From assembly GCA_023423045.1 (NCBI GenBank), contig JAFAGA010000052.1, positions 40,224 through 104,223 of the forward strand: a stretch of DNA of 64,000 nt. The letters run 5' to 3'. Positions 53,582 through 62,518 of the stretch are shown one piece after another (the stretch's first letter is position 1; each line of letters begins with the position of its first letter). The notes beneath the pieces were generated by a model. The model did not search any database. It was not told the origin of the DNA and saw only the letters and a list, made by a program, of their open reading frames with translations. The position numbers and the translations under genes are program-made. This DNA comes from Bacillota bacterium (GTDB lineage Bacteria; Bacillota; Clostridia; Lachnospirales; Lachnospiraceae).

Positions 53582-53654
53582 AGCGAAGGACGGATTTGAA
53601 CCGCCGACACTGCGGGTATGAACCGCATGCTCTCGCCAACTGAGCTACTTCGCC
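53582..53654 (-). tRNA. tRNA-Met (anticodon CAT)
   Basis: A 73-nt cloverleaf with acceptor arm GGCGAAG/CTTCGCT, D-arm TAGCTCAGTTGGCGAGAGC, anticodon arm TGCGGTTCATACCCGCA with CAT, and T-arm GGCGGTTCAAATCCGTC. It is probably an elongator Met tRNA. An Ile2 (k2C34) identity is possible in principle, as tilS is close by, but the acceptor and anticodon arms suit Met better. It separates divIC from spoIIE on the minus strand. Confidence 0.97.
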
Positions 53655-53702
53655 AAAGCAACGAAACTAATTATAACTGCTTTCCATATGATTGTCAACC
53701 AC

Positions 53703-53990
53703 TTATTTCTCTGCTTCAAAAAGAATCTCATCTTTATAGACGAGCCCCAGCTTCTCTCGGGCCATATCCTCGATATACTTATTCGTCTTTGTATATGCCT
53801 TATATTCGGCAATCTCCTCCTTGCGCTCCAGCTCTTCCTGCTTCTGGGCTCCAAGACGGCTCAGCTTAAGCTCGGCCTCTTCGCGTTCCTGTCCAAGGCT
53901 GACTCTCCGGTAGGATACAATGGCACATAGTATCAGTACAACAAATGCTATGACACCTATGCCTGTCCCCTTTTTCCTGTTCCTTCTCAT
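53703..53990 (-). CDS. divIC: DivIC/FtsB-type septum formation initiator
   Basis: A 95-residue cell-division protein. One N-terminal helix (about 10-27, GIGVIAFVVLILCAIVSY) is followed by a long coiled coil (about 32-75, EREEAELKLSRLGAQKQEEL) and a C-terminal DxxREKLGLVYKDEI motif. It links FtsL and the division machinery at the septum. ATG 53990 has GGGAG nine bases upstream; the ATG three codons before sits on the ribosome site. Confidence 0.9.
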   Translation of the reverse strand: MRRNRKKGTGIGVIAFVVLILCAIVSYRRVSLGQEREEAELKLSRLGAQKQEELERKEEIAEYKAYTKTNKYIEDMAREKLGLVYKDEILFEAEK

Positions 53991-54029
53991 AAATCGCATC
54001 TCCCAAAGCCAACCGGCCCAATTGCCGGT

Positions 54030-54629
54030 TCATTTTGCCGTTTTTACCTCTTCATTTTCCAGGGTTTTTCTCCGGGTCTTCTCCGGATTCTTCTCTGGTT
54101 TTTTCTTTTTGGAATTCTTCTTTGCCGGCTTTTTCTTTCCTGGATTCCTGCGCTCCCCGTCTGACTTTTTACGCTCCGGTTTCCTATGTTTCATTTTAAC
54201 TGATCTCTTCCATTTTTTCAATCCTAATAATAGACTATTACAGCTCTTTCCCACTGTGGACCGCAGCATCTTAAAAATCCGGACAATCTGGTTCAGGACG
54301 GCCTTAAAGGGCTGCAGAAGCGTCTCTATCAGTTTTGATATCAGCCTCACGATAGAATCACTGAATGCAAAATGATAGAAAATGGATCCCAGCATCATTC
54401 CCAGGATGGAATATCCACGGATAATCCCGTTGTTTTCGCGGTAGATCATAGAAAATATGAATAAACTGGCAGCTGTCCAGAAGATCATATCCTGGACTGC
54501 AATCAGGAAGGCCCCATGCTTTATTATCCTTCTGATTATCCTTAGTATATCATAAACTAACAGCAGTATTCCTCCCCACAGGATGGAAATCAAAAAGAAT
54601 TGCAGCTCAATTGTAATCGCAGGATTCAT
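54030..54629 (-). CDS. yabQ: YabQ spore-cortex protein
   Basis: A 199-residue membrane protein of sporulation. Four helices occupy about residues 5-110 (including LQFFLISILWGGILLLVYD). The C-terminal third is extremely basic, rich in Lys/Arg and Glu (KKWKRSVKMKHRKPERKK...), which is unusual. YabQ is needed for cortex assembly in Bacillus. It follows yabP by 9 bp; GGGGG five bases before the ATG. Confidence 0.9.
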   Translation of the reverse strand: MNPAITIELQFFLISILWGGILLLVYDILRIIRRIIKHGAFLIAVQDMIFWTAASLFIFSMIYRENNGIIRGYSILGMMLGSIFYHFAFSDSIVRLISKLIETLLQPFKAVLNQIVRIFKMLRSTVGKSCNSLLLGLKKWKRSVKMKHRKPERKKSDGERRNPGKKKPAKKNSKKKKPEKNPEKTRRKTLENEEVKTAK

Positions 54630-54638
54630 ACAGACCCC

Positions 54639-54926
54639 CTACTTAAAAAGCCTGCCCAGCAGGGATTCGGAAGACTTTCCTCCACCTGCGGAATCAGAAT
54701 AGGTCAGGCTGTCAATACGGCCGTCAATATCGACCTCCCCCTTCTCCAGGGTAAGCCTGTTTACATGCAATTCATTACCGCGGATCATCAGTATCCCCTG
54801 TTCAGTCTGCAGCAGCACCTCACCTGCGTCAAAAGACAGAACATCGTTTACCCCGGTTATCGTGGCGCTCTTTCGCGCAATGATGTTCAATTTGTGCCCC
54901 TTAAGAATTTGTTGTTTGTCTTCCAT
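54639..54926 (-). CDS. yabP: YabP family sporulation protein
   Basis: A 95-residue protein of the YabP/YqfC group: HKLNIIARKSATITGVNDV, SFDAGEVLLQTEQGILMIRG and LTLEKGEVDIDGRI. It is part of the spore coat/cortex program with YabQ. GAGGAGG before the ATG supports the start. The region upstream (54927-55052) contains no gene. Confidence 0.93.
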   Translation of the reverse strand: MEDKQQILKGHKLNIIARKSATITGVNDVLSFDAGEVLLQTEQGILMIRGNELHVNRLTLEKGEVDIDGRIDSLTYSDSAGGGKSSESLLGRLFK

Positions 54927-55052
54927 GGAAAAAGCCTCCTCATATTTATCACTTTAAAGAACATCTGCCTAAAAATAGACCAAGATATATCTTCTTAAGT
55001 ATATGAGAAGACTTCCTAATTCATGACGGTACGATATGCGTCGCGCTTTATA

Positions 55053-55292
55053 TTATAAATACTTGTAAAGCTCCTTCGCATCATCCTTCTTTGTGGTTTC
55101 CTGTACATCCAGCACCTCTACTTTGACGGACTTTGCGCCAAAGCCGATTTCGATCACATCACCGACCTTTACCGTTGCCGATGCCTTGGCCGGTTTTTCG
55201 TTGATCATAACCCTTCCGGCATCGCAAGCTTCGTTGGCTACCGTGCGGCGTTTGATCAGTCTGGATACCTTTAAAAATTTATCAAGTCTCAT
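55053..55292 (-). CDS. rlbA: S4-domain RNA-binding protein (RlbA/YabO)
   Basis: A 79-residue single S4 domain of the Hsp15/YabO group (MRLDKFLKVSRLIKRRTVAN). These bind rRNA or ribosomes, and the Bacillus relative helps clear stalled ribosomes. ATG 55292 has GGAG six bases upstream; 26 more codons are open upstream without a site. Positioned between hup and yabP as in other clostridia. Confidence 0.92.
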   Translation of the reverse strand: MRLDKFLKVSRLIKRRTVANEACDAGRVMINEKPAKASATVKVGDVIEIGFGAKSVKVEVLDVQETTKKDDAKELYKYL

Positions 55293-55400
55293 ATCAATCT
55301 CCATTCTGACACTACCTGCGAATTTGGGCAGCGTAAAATAAAAAAGCAACTGACCCATTCCATATGTCAATTGCCTCCGCAGCTCCGTTCTAAACCCTTT

Positions 55401-55455
55401 AAAAAAGCTGTTTTAAAAACCCTACACCCCAGAGAGACTCGGAATTTAAAACAGC
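55401..55455 (-). terminator. Terminator between hup and rlbA
   Basis: GCTGTTTTAAA (55407-55417) pairs with TTTAAAACAGC (55445-55455); a T-run follows on the minus strand (A-run 55401-55406 on plus). It would separate hup transcripts from the yab genes. Confidence 0.72.
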
Positions 55456-55470
55456 CTTTTCATTTTCCAA

Positions 55471-55537
55471 CAATGAGAAGTTGCTTTCCGCTTCTCATTG
55501 TATAATAATGAGAAGTTGCTTTCTGCTTCTCATTATT
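55471..55537. repeat. Tandem pair of AATGAGAAG hairpins
   Basis: CAATGAGAAG/CTTCTCATTG (55471-55480 with 55491-55500) and AATAATGAGAAG/CTTCTCATTATT (55504-55515 with 55526-55537). The two hairpins have nearly the same 10-base loop (TTGCTTTC...), so they are a direct duplication. They lie right after the hup stop. Confidence 0.8.
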
Positions 55538-55541
55538 TTTA

Positions 55542-55817
55542 CTATGCGTTGATAACGTCCTTTAAAGCCTTGCCAGCCTTAAATTTCGGCGCCTTGGAAG
55601 CAGCAATCTCAATGGTCTCTTTTGTTAAAGGATTTCTTCCGGTTCTTGCAGGTCTTTCGGATACCTCAAAAGTACCGAAACCAACCAGTTGAACCTTCTC
55701 ACCTTTGGTTAATTCCTCTGTAACTACATCGATAAAAGCCTTTAAAGCTTTCTCTGAATCCTTCTTGGAAAATTCTGTTTTTTCTGCAATCGCAGCAACT
55801 AATTCTGCTTTGTTCAT
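55542..55817 (-). CDS. hup: HU family DNA-binding protein
   Basis: A 91-residue histone-like protein. It shows the family pattern MNKAELVAAIAEKTEF, the VQLVGFGTFEVSERPARTGRNP beta-arm and a KALKDVIN end. It bends and compacts DNA. GAGGAGG eight bases before the ATG. In the conserved order spoVT-mazG-hup. Confidence 0.97.
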   Translation of the reverse strand: MNKAELVAAIAEKTEFSKKDSEKALKAFIDVVTEELTKGEKVQLVGFGTFEVSERPARTGRNPLTKETIEIAASKAPKFKAGKALKDVINA

Positions 55818-55869
55818 GGATTTGCTCCTCCTCTAAAGTGATAATTACATCTTAAATTAAATCTAACGA

Positions 55870-56640
55870 TTATTTTATTCCTCCCCACAAGCCATCCTGC
55901 TCTGTGGGCGAGAGTTCGCATAGATTCTGTCCCCTGCCTTCTGTACTGGCGAAGACATCTACAAATCTATTTATAAACTTATTAGTGGCATTTGTCAAGG
56001 AATTTTCTGCATTTAATTGTAAAAACCGCGACAAATTAATAACAGAGAACAAGACATCGCCAATTTCCTCTTGAATATTGCTTTTATCCCCAATTTTCAC
56101 TGACTTTTCAAGCTCTTTCAGCTGCTCATATACGATACTCAGAGCCTGATCATAGGTCCTAAGCTCTATCCCGGCTTTCGCTGCCTTTTTCTGTATTTTT
56201 TCCGCCCGGAGCATGGCCGGAAAGGCCTTGGGGACCGATATCAGCTCTTTGATCACATTATCGGATCCCTTTTCCTGCTGCTTGATCTCCTCCCAGGTAC
56301 TTATCACCCCCTCGGAATTATCAATCACTGCATCTCCAAAGACATGGGGATGCCTGCGGATCATCTTCCTGGCTTCTTCTGTAACCACCTGATCTATGGT
56401 AAATTCCTGCTGCTCCTCCGCAATGGCACTATGAAGTGCAACCTGCAGTAAGATATCCCCCAGTTCCTCGCACAGATTCTCCGAGTCCTGGTTATTGATG
56501 GCTTCTATTACTTCATAGCACTCCTCTACCAGGCAGCTCTTCAGGCTCTCATGTGTTTGTTCTCTGTCCCAAGGACATCCCTCCTTACTTCTGAGTTTTC
56601 GAATGATATCCATGAATTCGTCGAAGCTATAATTTGACAT
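55870..56640 (-). CDS. mazG: MazG nucleoside triphosphate pyrophosphohydrolase
   Basis: A 256-residue tandem MazG protein. The first all-alpha domain has CPWDREQTHESL and the acidic helix EECYEVIEAI; the second has EEIGDVLFSVINLSRFL. It hydrolyses dNTP/NTPs to monophosphates, limiting damaged nucleotides. The region upstream holds the third copy of the palindromic element, ending 21 bp before the start codon; AAAGGAGG supports the ATG at 56640. Confidence 0.95.
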   Translation of the reverse strand: MSNYSFDEFMDIIRKLRSKEGCPWDREQTHESLKSCLVEECYEVIEAINNQDSENLCEELGDILLQVALHSAIAEEQQEFTIDQVVTEEARKMIRRHPHVFGDAVIDNSEGVISTWEEIKQQEKGSDNVIKELISVPKAFPAMLRAEKIQKKAAKAGIELRTYDQALSIVYEQLKELEKSVKIGDKSNIQEEIGDVLFSVINLSRFLQLNAENSLTNATNKFINRFVDVFASTEGRGQNLCELSPTEQDGLWGGIK

Positions 56641-56660
56641 GCCATCCCCTCCTTTATCTT

Positions 56661-56787
56661 TTGTTATCTATCGACATTACATCGTAAGCACAAGTGCTTA
56701 CGACGTGCCGCTCCGCGCCAGAGATGCGCACTCCCTCCGGTCGGCGCATACGCATATATGCGTAGTATAATGTCTATCGACATTATA
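56661..56787 (-). repeat. Palindromic leader element, copy 3 (upstream of mazG)
   Basis: The outer end is a 22-bp palindrome TATAATGTC-TATC-GACATTATA (56766-56787). The gene-proximal end has a degraded copy (TTATCTATCGACATTA, near 56663). In between are the hairpin CGTAAGCAC/GTGCTTACG (56683-56702) and the core GCGCACTCCCTCCGGTCGGC (56727-56746). It is the same family as 28526-28634. Confidence 0.85.
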
Positions 56788-56926
56788 ACCATAATTCCCT
56801 TAAAAATACAATAAAAAGCAATGTTAAATCCACATTTACCAATAACAGGGCAAAGAGAATGGGGAAGCAGCGCTTCCCCATTCCTTCCATGCTTATTTAT
56901 CTCTCATTATTTTATATCTCTCAAAA

Positions 56927-57475
56927 TTATTGTTCCATTTGCCTTCCCATGAAATTAGCTGCTGCTGATGCCAGCTTAACCTCAAGCTCACCGAATTTCG
57001 CCTTGGCGTCCTTGGTAAGGAAGATTACGGCTCCGATGGCATCACCTTCACTGATGATCGGCGTAACCGCCTGACATACAAACTCAGAATCGTCCTCGTT
57101 CATAATACGGATATAATTTTTGTCCTCCTTGGAGGCTACGATGGTTTCTCTTTCATTAATCGCTTCTTCCAGCTCTCGGCTAATGCTCTTGGTAAGCAAA
57201 TCCTTCTTTGTGGGTCCCGCCACCGCAATAAATTGATCCTTATCGGTAATAACAACAATATGTCCTGTCGTCTGCGTCAGAGAATCGGCGTATTGTTTTG
57301 CAAATTGTCCAAGCTCTCCGATGGGAGAATATTTCTTTAGGATTATCTCTCCCTCCCGATCTGTAAAGATTTCCAGAGGATCGCCTTCGCGAATTCTTAA
57401 GGTTCGGCGGATTTCCTTCGGAACCACAACACGCCCAAGGTCATCTATTCTTCTTACAATACCTGTTGCTTTCAT
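56927..57475 (-). CDS. spoVT: Stage V sporulation protein T
   Basis: A 182-residue transcriptional regulator of the forespore. The N-terminal AbrB-type swapped-hairpin domain (about 1-50, ATGIVRRIDDLGRVVVPKEI) is followed by a GAF domain (about 60-182). It modulates sigma-G genes in the forespore. GGAGG supports the start. Its 5' neighbour is the S8 protease pair. Confidence 0.96.
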   Translation of the reverse strand: MKATGIVRRIDDLGRVVVPKEIRRTLRIREGDPLEIFTDREGEIILKKYSPIGELGQFAKQYADSLTQTTGHIVVITDKDQFIAVAGPTKKDLLTKSISRELEEAINERETIVASKEDKNYIRIMNEDDSEFVCQAVTPIISEGDAIGAVIFLTKDAKAKFGELEVKLASAAANFMGRQMEQ

Positions 57476-57645
57476 ATATGATCTTCCTCCATCTTACATG
57501 ATTTGATTTTACAGAAATAATAACTTTAACTAACTGTTACATTTTCTATCTAATACTATTGTTTGTAAAATGGGAAAGTTTATACATTTATTTTAGATAA
57601 TAATTTTCTTTACTTTTTCCTGAAAATCAAATTGATATTACACAA

Positions 57646-59346
57646 CTAGGGATTAATTCTCAGCACATTATAGGTATTAAAAAGATCAATAATCCCATAA
57701 CCCCAGTCCCGGTTAGGATAGGACATCGTGCTTCTCCGCCTGGCACCGCGGATTAAATAATTCTTGATCACAATCGTATCCATATTGGGCAGATTCCCCA
57801 GTACCACCCCCCATTCCAGTACAAGCGCCGCAATTCCCGCGGTATGGGCAGCGGCTACTCCGGTTCCGGTATAGCTCGTATAGCCTCCGGACAGGTCCGG
57901 TCCCAGATAGTTCACTCCCGGCGCTGCCAGCTCCGGTTTGATCACATTGGATCGGGTATATCCCCTGCTGGCATTGACATAGAGGGTTCCGGTGATGGGG
58001 TTGTATGCCGTAACCGAAATGGGCATGACCGATGTAGCCGGATCGAGTATGGTTGTATAGATATCCGGCTGGATAAAGTACGTTTCCATAGAAATCATAT
58101 CTCCCATTGGCAGCCAAATATGAAAGCTGTTGGCCAAATCTCCCTGGGCATATACGGTGAAACGCCAGATACCCGGTGAGGCATTGCGAAACCGTATCAG
58201 AATGAACTGGTCACCGGTCCGGGTTTCCACCGTCTGATATTCCACGTAAATTATCGTCTCCTCAAAGATAAAGGAGATTTCTCTGCTGACCCTCAAACTG
58301 GCAGGAATCCTTGGAATATATTCCCCGGAGGGCGATAAAATATCAATACTATAAATTCCGGGGGCATCCCCCCATAGCTCCATAGAGAACGCCCGGTCCG
58401 CCTCCCCGATATTCAGCTCAACTGTGGATGTGCTGCTGAGAGGATCTATGGCACCTCTGAAATGCCTTCCCCGATTTCCCTCATTCCCAGCTGCAATCAC
58501 GATGGAGGTACTGGGGAAGTCCGCCAGTACAGATAAAAGAGATCCCAGAGAGGAGTATCCGTCATGAGGCCCCTGTGAGGTCCCTATGCCGATACAAATG
58601 GAAATCGGGCGATTCAGTTCTCTCGCCATCTGGACACAGTACTGGACGCCCCACATGATCGAATTCTCCTGGTAACAGAGCACTCCCTCGGGAATTGCAT
58701 AAAATTCCCGCAGATATTCCTTGGCCGGCATCAGCTTAACTACCACAAGCTCGGAATCGGGAGCTACTCCGGCAAATCCTGCGCTATGGTTTTCTGTCCC
58801 CGCTGCAATTCCGGCAAGCATGGTTCCATGACCATTTTCGTCCGTACTGGGTACAATCTCCAAAGGATTTTCCGAGCCAAGAGCCTGATTAATCTCATCT
58901 CTCCGGTATTCTGTTCCAAACCCCGTATTAAAGGGTGAGTTTTGGCCCTGTATCGTCTGATCCCAGATTGCGGCAACCTTCGTGGTACCATCCTCTTTTC
59001 TGAATACCGGCAGCTCATAATTAATACCTGTATCCACGATCCCGATCAATACTCCCTCGCCACGGAGATTGAAGCCGGGATAATTTCGCAGCTCCGTTAC
59101 AGTAGAGGCTTCCAGGGCAACCTCGCTGGCCAGTCCGCATAAATAGGGCGTAATCGAAAAACCGTATGCCCCGACTCCCCGATTCTCCAATTGGGTTACC
59201 GGAATATACAGAATCGCATATACCTCATTCATGATTTGAACCACTGCATTGGGGATTTGCTGTAAAGCCCCGGGATTATTAAAATAATTAATAATCAGGT
59301 CCGCATAATCCTGACTGACAATCCTAGCTCTCTCCTCCTCTGTCAT
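57646..59346 (-). CDS. Csp-like S8 peptidase, probable pseudoprotease
   Basis: A 566-residue subtilisin-like protein of the CspB/CspC kind that controls spore germination. A pro-region occupies about 1-95; the Asp (IVDTGINY, Asp105), His (NGHGTMLAG, about 176) and oxyanion Asn region (AAGNEGN) are kept. The nucleophile motif, normally GTSxAxxH, reads GTGVAAAH: Gly496 (codon GGA at 57859-57861) replaces Ser. It should not cleave peptides. ATG 59346 has GAGGTG just upstream. It lies 26 bp after the second S8 gene. Confidence 0.9.
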   Translation of the reverse strand: MTEEERARIVSQDYADLIINYFNNPGALQQIPNAVVQIMNEVYAILYIPVTQLENRGVGAYGFSITPYLCGLASEVALEASTVTELRNYPGFNLRGEGVLIGIVDTGINYELPVFRKEDGTTKVAAIWDQTIQGQNSPFNTGFGTEYRRDEINQALGSENPLEIVPSTDENGHGTMLAGIAAGTENHSAGFAGVAPDSELVVVKLMPAKEYLREFYAIPEGVLCYQENSIMWGVQYCVQMARELNRPISICIGIGTSQGPHDGYSSLGSLLSVLADFPSTSIVIAAGNEGNRGRHFRGAIDPLSSTSTVELNIGEADRAFSMELWGDAPGIYSIDILSPSGEYIPRIPASLRVSREISFIFEETIIYVEYQTVETRTGDQFILIRFRNASPGIWRFTVYAQGDLANSFHIWLPMGDMISMETYFIQPDIYTTILDPATSVMPISVTAYNPITGTLYVNASRGYTRSNVIKPELAAPGVNYLGPDLSGGYTSYTGTGVAAAHTAGIAALVLEWGVVLGNLPNMDTIVIKNYLIRGARRRSTMSYPNRDWGYGIIDLFNTYNVLRINP

Positions 59347-59372
59347 ATTGCACCTCACAGCTTCTTCTTAAT

Positions 59373-61073
59373 TTATACCACGATACCCGTGCGCAGGCTG
59401 TCAAAAACGCTGAAAACATCCAGTATCCCATATCCCCAATCCCGGTTGGGATAATTAATATCAGGGTCTCTTCTGGCTCCTCTCATTACCAGCTTCTTGA
59501 AATCAACTGTGCTCATTCCCGGAAGATTCCCGCGGACTATCCCCCATTCCAAAAGCATGGCCGCCACGCCGGTGGTATGGGCTGCCGAGGTGCTGGTGCC
59601 GTTATAGCTGGTAAAGCCTTGCTCCAGGGTGGGTCCTGTTATATCGACTCCAGGTGCAGCTACATTAGGCTTGATCACGCCTTTTCTGGTATACCCTCTG
59701 CTGGAGGCCAGATAGAGACTGTCATCCGCATCATTATATGCTGTTACCGTAAGCGGGATCTCGCTGTTGCCGGCAGACAGAATGGTTACATAGGGATCAG
59801 ATTTCAGAAAATAGGTATCTGGAGATATAAAATTCGCCATGGGAAGCCAGATATGAAAGCCCAGGCGCAAGTCCCCTCTCTCATATACATTAAAGCGCCA
59901 AATCCCCGGAGTAGGATTGAAAAAACGCACTAAAATCAGCTGATCTCCACTCTGTTCCTCCACCATCTGATAATCCACATAGAGGATCGTCTGCTCAAAG
60001 ATAAAGGAAATCTCCCGGTTTTCATCCATCCCAACAGCAATCCTCGGGACATACTCGCCGGAAGGGGATTGGACATCAATGGAGAATATACTGGGCGCCT
60101 GCCCCCAAAGCTCCATGGAAAAGCCGCTCTCATTTTCAGCGACATTCAGTTCAACAACATCATAACCGGTGGCAGTATTCACCATTCCGGCATAATGTCT
60201 TCTGCCGTTCCCTTCATTGCCGGCAGCAATCACTACAATCACTCCCGGGGAGGTCGCCACCAGGGACAAATAGTTGCTGAGTATTCCGGTTCCGTCATGC
60301 CCGCCCTGAGAAGAACCCACGGCCAGACAGATTGCAATCGGCCGCTGCAGCTGGTATGCCGTATATAAAAGATATTCAAGAGCAAATAAAATATCATTTT
60401 CCTGAAAAGCCAGAGCCTCCTCCGGAATCCTAAAAAATTCTTTTAGATAGCGCTTTGCCGGTTTTAGCTTCACTACTACAAATTCCGAGCCGGGCGCGAC
60501 CCCTGTAAAGCTATTGGCCGGATCCTCATTTCCTCCTGCAATTCCGGCAACCATGGTTCCATGACCACTCTGGTCCGTGCTGGGAACAACAGAAAGCGGA
60601 TCCTCACTCTGCAAAGCCAGATTAATCTGCTCCCTGGTATACTCCGTGCCGTAGGAGCGGCCCTGGGGCACCGGCCCCGTCTGAATGGTCTGGTCCCAGA
60701 TGGATGCAATTCTGGTCGTACCGTCCGCATATTGAAATATCGGGTTTGTATAGTCAATTCCGGTATCAATTAATCCAAGCAAAACTCCCGTCCCCAGAAG
60801 ATTAAAGTTAGGGATATTCCTGATTCGGATAATACCGGAAGCTTCAATGCTCTCATAGCTGATGGTGCCATACAGCCTTGGCATGGCCGAATATCCCCTT
60901 TCCCGGATGATCTGGTTCGTTATCTCACTCACCGGAACATGGACCACCGCATGCAGAAAATTAATAATTTCTATATGTGCGTTGGGAAAAGCCCTCAGTA
61001 TATTCTCATTTCCGCTGTATTCAATCAGCAAATCCGCATAATCCTCACTGACAATCTGATTAACCTCATTCAT
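59373..61073 (-). CDS. Csp-like S8 peptidase, active-site intact
   Basis: A 566-residue subtilisin-like protein, the same length as its neighbour. Asp (LIDTGIDY), His (SGHGTMVAGI) and Ser494 (GTSTSAAH) are present, so it is likely a protease, analogous to CspB, which activates the cortex hydrolase SleC at germination. Its substrate here is not visible. ATG 61073 has GGAGG 11 bases upstream. First of the two-gene unit with the pseudoprotease. Confidence 0.9.
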   Translation of the reverse strand: MNEVNQIVSEDYADLLIEYSGNENILRAFPNAHIEIINFLHAVVHVPVSEITNQIIRERGYSAMPRLYGTISYESIEASGIIRIRNIPNFNLLGTGVLLGLIDTGIDYTNPIFQYADGTTRIASIWDQTIQTGPVPQGRSYGTEYTREQINLALQSEDPLSVVPSTDQSGHGTMVAGIAGGNEDPANSFTGVAPGSEFVVVKLKPAKRYLKEFFRIPEEALAFQENDILFALEYLLYTAYQLQRPIAICLAVGSSQGGHDGTGILSNYLSLVATSPGVIVVIAAGNEGNGRRHYAGMVNTATGYDVVELNVAENESGFSMELWGQAPSIFSIDVQSPSGEYVPRIAVGMDENREISFIFEQTILYVDYQMVEEQSGDQLILVRFFNPTPGIWRFNVYERGDLRLGFHIWLPMANFISPDTYFLKSDPYVTILSAGNSEIPLTVTAYNDADDSLYLASSRGYTRKGVIKPNVAAPGVDITGPTLEQGFTSYNGTSTSAAHTTGVAAMLLEWGIVRGNLPGMSTVDFKKLVMRGARRDPDINYPNRDWGYGILDVFSVFDSLRTGIVV

Positions 61074-61335
61074 ACCGATTACCGCCTCCCTGTCCCGCCA
61101 CACTTCATTGTATTATGAACATAAACCCGCATTCCAGATCTTGCTGCTCCAATCACATGCTTCAAACAAGCTTGATCATACTCGTTCCGCTTTCATTATA
61201 TCACCAAATAATGCGGGTACCGGCATTTAAGTCCTATTAATAATATATGGGACTAAAAGAAAATTATGAGATTTATAACAAATGCATTCAAATTCCGCAG
61301 GAATTACCGGCCGCCGCAAACGGCCGCAGAGGGCA

Positions 61336-61376
61336 GACAAAACAGCCACCCCTCAGGATATACCGTGAGAGGCGGC
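61336..61376 (-). terminator. Terminator of the radical SAM unit
   Basis: GCCACCCCTCA (61345-61355) pairs, with G-U pairs, with TGAGAGGCGGC (61366-61376), followed on the minus strand by TGTTTTGTC. It lies 24 bp after the radical SAM stop. Confidence 0.78.
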
Positions 61377-61399
61377 CGTCTTTATTATATGAAATAAGC

Positions 61400-62518
61400 C
61401 TATGCCCTTTTTAGGCTGTCCTCCGTCAGTGACAGCAGAGGAAACATGTCATTATACTGCTTCTGAACAAAAATTGCCGCACGCTTTTTATAAAGCTCCT
61501 CGGCAAGGCGGTCCGCAATCGGGAGAAGGATTCTTTCATGGGCGCAGAGCACCGGAGACACCTTTCTTAAATCTCCGGTTGCCTGTTTATTCAAGCAGGC
61601 GCAATAATGATTGCACCGCCCTCGAACGGCGCAGTCTTTGCAGCTTCCGCGCTCCTCTTCATTCAGCCGATACAGCTTATCTCGCTTTTTTTCATCAATG
61701 CCGCTGATGACGTCACCGATACAGTACTTCTCTTCGCCGACAAACTGGACACAGGGATACAGTCTTCCGTCCGGTGCAACGGATATCTGCTTTTTCCCAA
61801 GTTCGCAGCGCTCCTCACAGTAGCTGCTCCCATGAATGTGGGAAGATATTTTAACCTCGAAGGGAGAAAGATAAAATTTTTCCTCCCTCAGTGTCATCTC
61901 CTGATACCAGTCAGCAAGGTTCATATATTGTCTTCTTAACTCCTCCAGAAGCACATCGGTCCAATCGCCGGAGTAATCCATGGAGCAGAGCAGATAGCGA
62001 AAGCCCAGTCCATAAAGATATTTTATGCTCTCGGTATAATAGCAAACCGTATTAGGGGAAACCGTCATCATGGCAGGAGCATAGGGCCGATAGCGCAGCA
62101 GTTTTTTTGCGTTCTCCTCCAGCGCTTCAAAGGTTCCTTTCCCGTCCCGCCGCACCCTGTTAGCATCATGGGCCGGCCGGATACCGTCATGGGACAGGGC
62201 AATAAATATCTCATGCTCAAGGGAGTAACGCAAAAACTCATCATCCAGAAGCATCCCGTTAGTCGTGATCTTATAATGGTATCTGCCCCTGCCCTGTTCC
62301 TGAAGGGCTTTTGCATATGCAACAGTTTCAAAGATACGTTCCTTGCACAGCAAGGGCTCTCCGCCGAAAAATACAATTCCGCAATGTCCTCCGGCACCCG
62401 CAGCAAGCTCCACTGCAGACCGGCACACCTCCGGGCTCATAAAATGCCCCTCCTGTTTGACATAGCAGTAGCGGCAGCTTAGGTTGCAGGCATCCGTCAG
62501 GTGTAATGTAAGATGCAT
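61400..62518 (-). CDS. Radical SAM/SPASM peptide-maturase-like enzyme
   Basis: A 372-residue radical SAM enzyme. The cluster cysteines C11, C15 and C18 lie in CNLSCRYCYV. The core has GIVFFGGEPLL, KITTNGMLL and LSHDGIRPAHDANR, typical of SPASM maturases, and cysteine-rich SPASM segments follow (CELGKKQISVAPDGRLYPC, CKDCAVRGRCNHYC). Such enzymes form thioether or C-C crosslinks in peptides. Its start overlaps the stop of the preceding gene by one base (TGATG), so it is coupled to the HGxGRG protein and that protein is a likely substrate or partner (inference). Confidence 0.9.
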   Translation of the reverse strand: MHLTLHLTDACNLSCRYCYVKQEGHFMSPEVCRSAVELAAGAGGHCGIVFFGGEPLLCKERIFETVAYAKALQEQGRGRYHYKITTNGMLLDDEFLRYSLEHEIFIALSHDGIRPAHDANRVRRDGKGTFEALEENAKKLLRYRPYAPAMMTVSPNTVCYYTESIKYLYGLGFRYLLCSMDYSGDWTDVLLEELRRQYMNLADWYQEMTLREEKFYLSPFEVKISSHIHGSSYCEERCELGKKQISVAPDGRLYPCVQFVGEEKYCIGDVISGIDEKKRDKLYRLNEEERGSCKDCAVRGRCNHYCACLNKQATGDLRKVSPVLCAHERILLPIADRLAEELYKKRAAIFVQKQYNDMFPLLSLTEDSLKRA

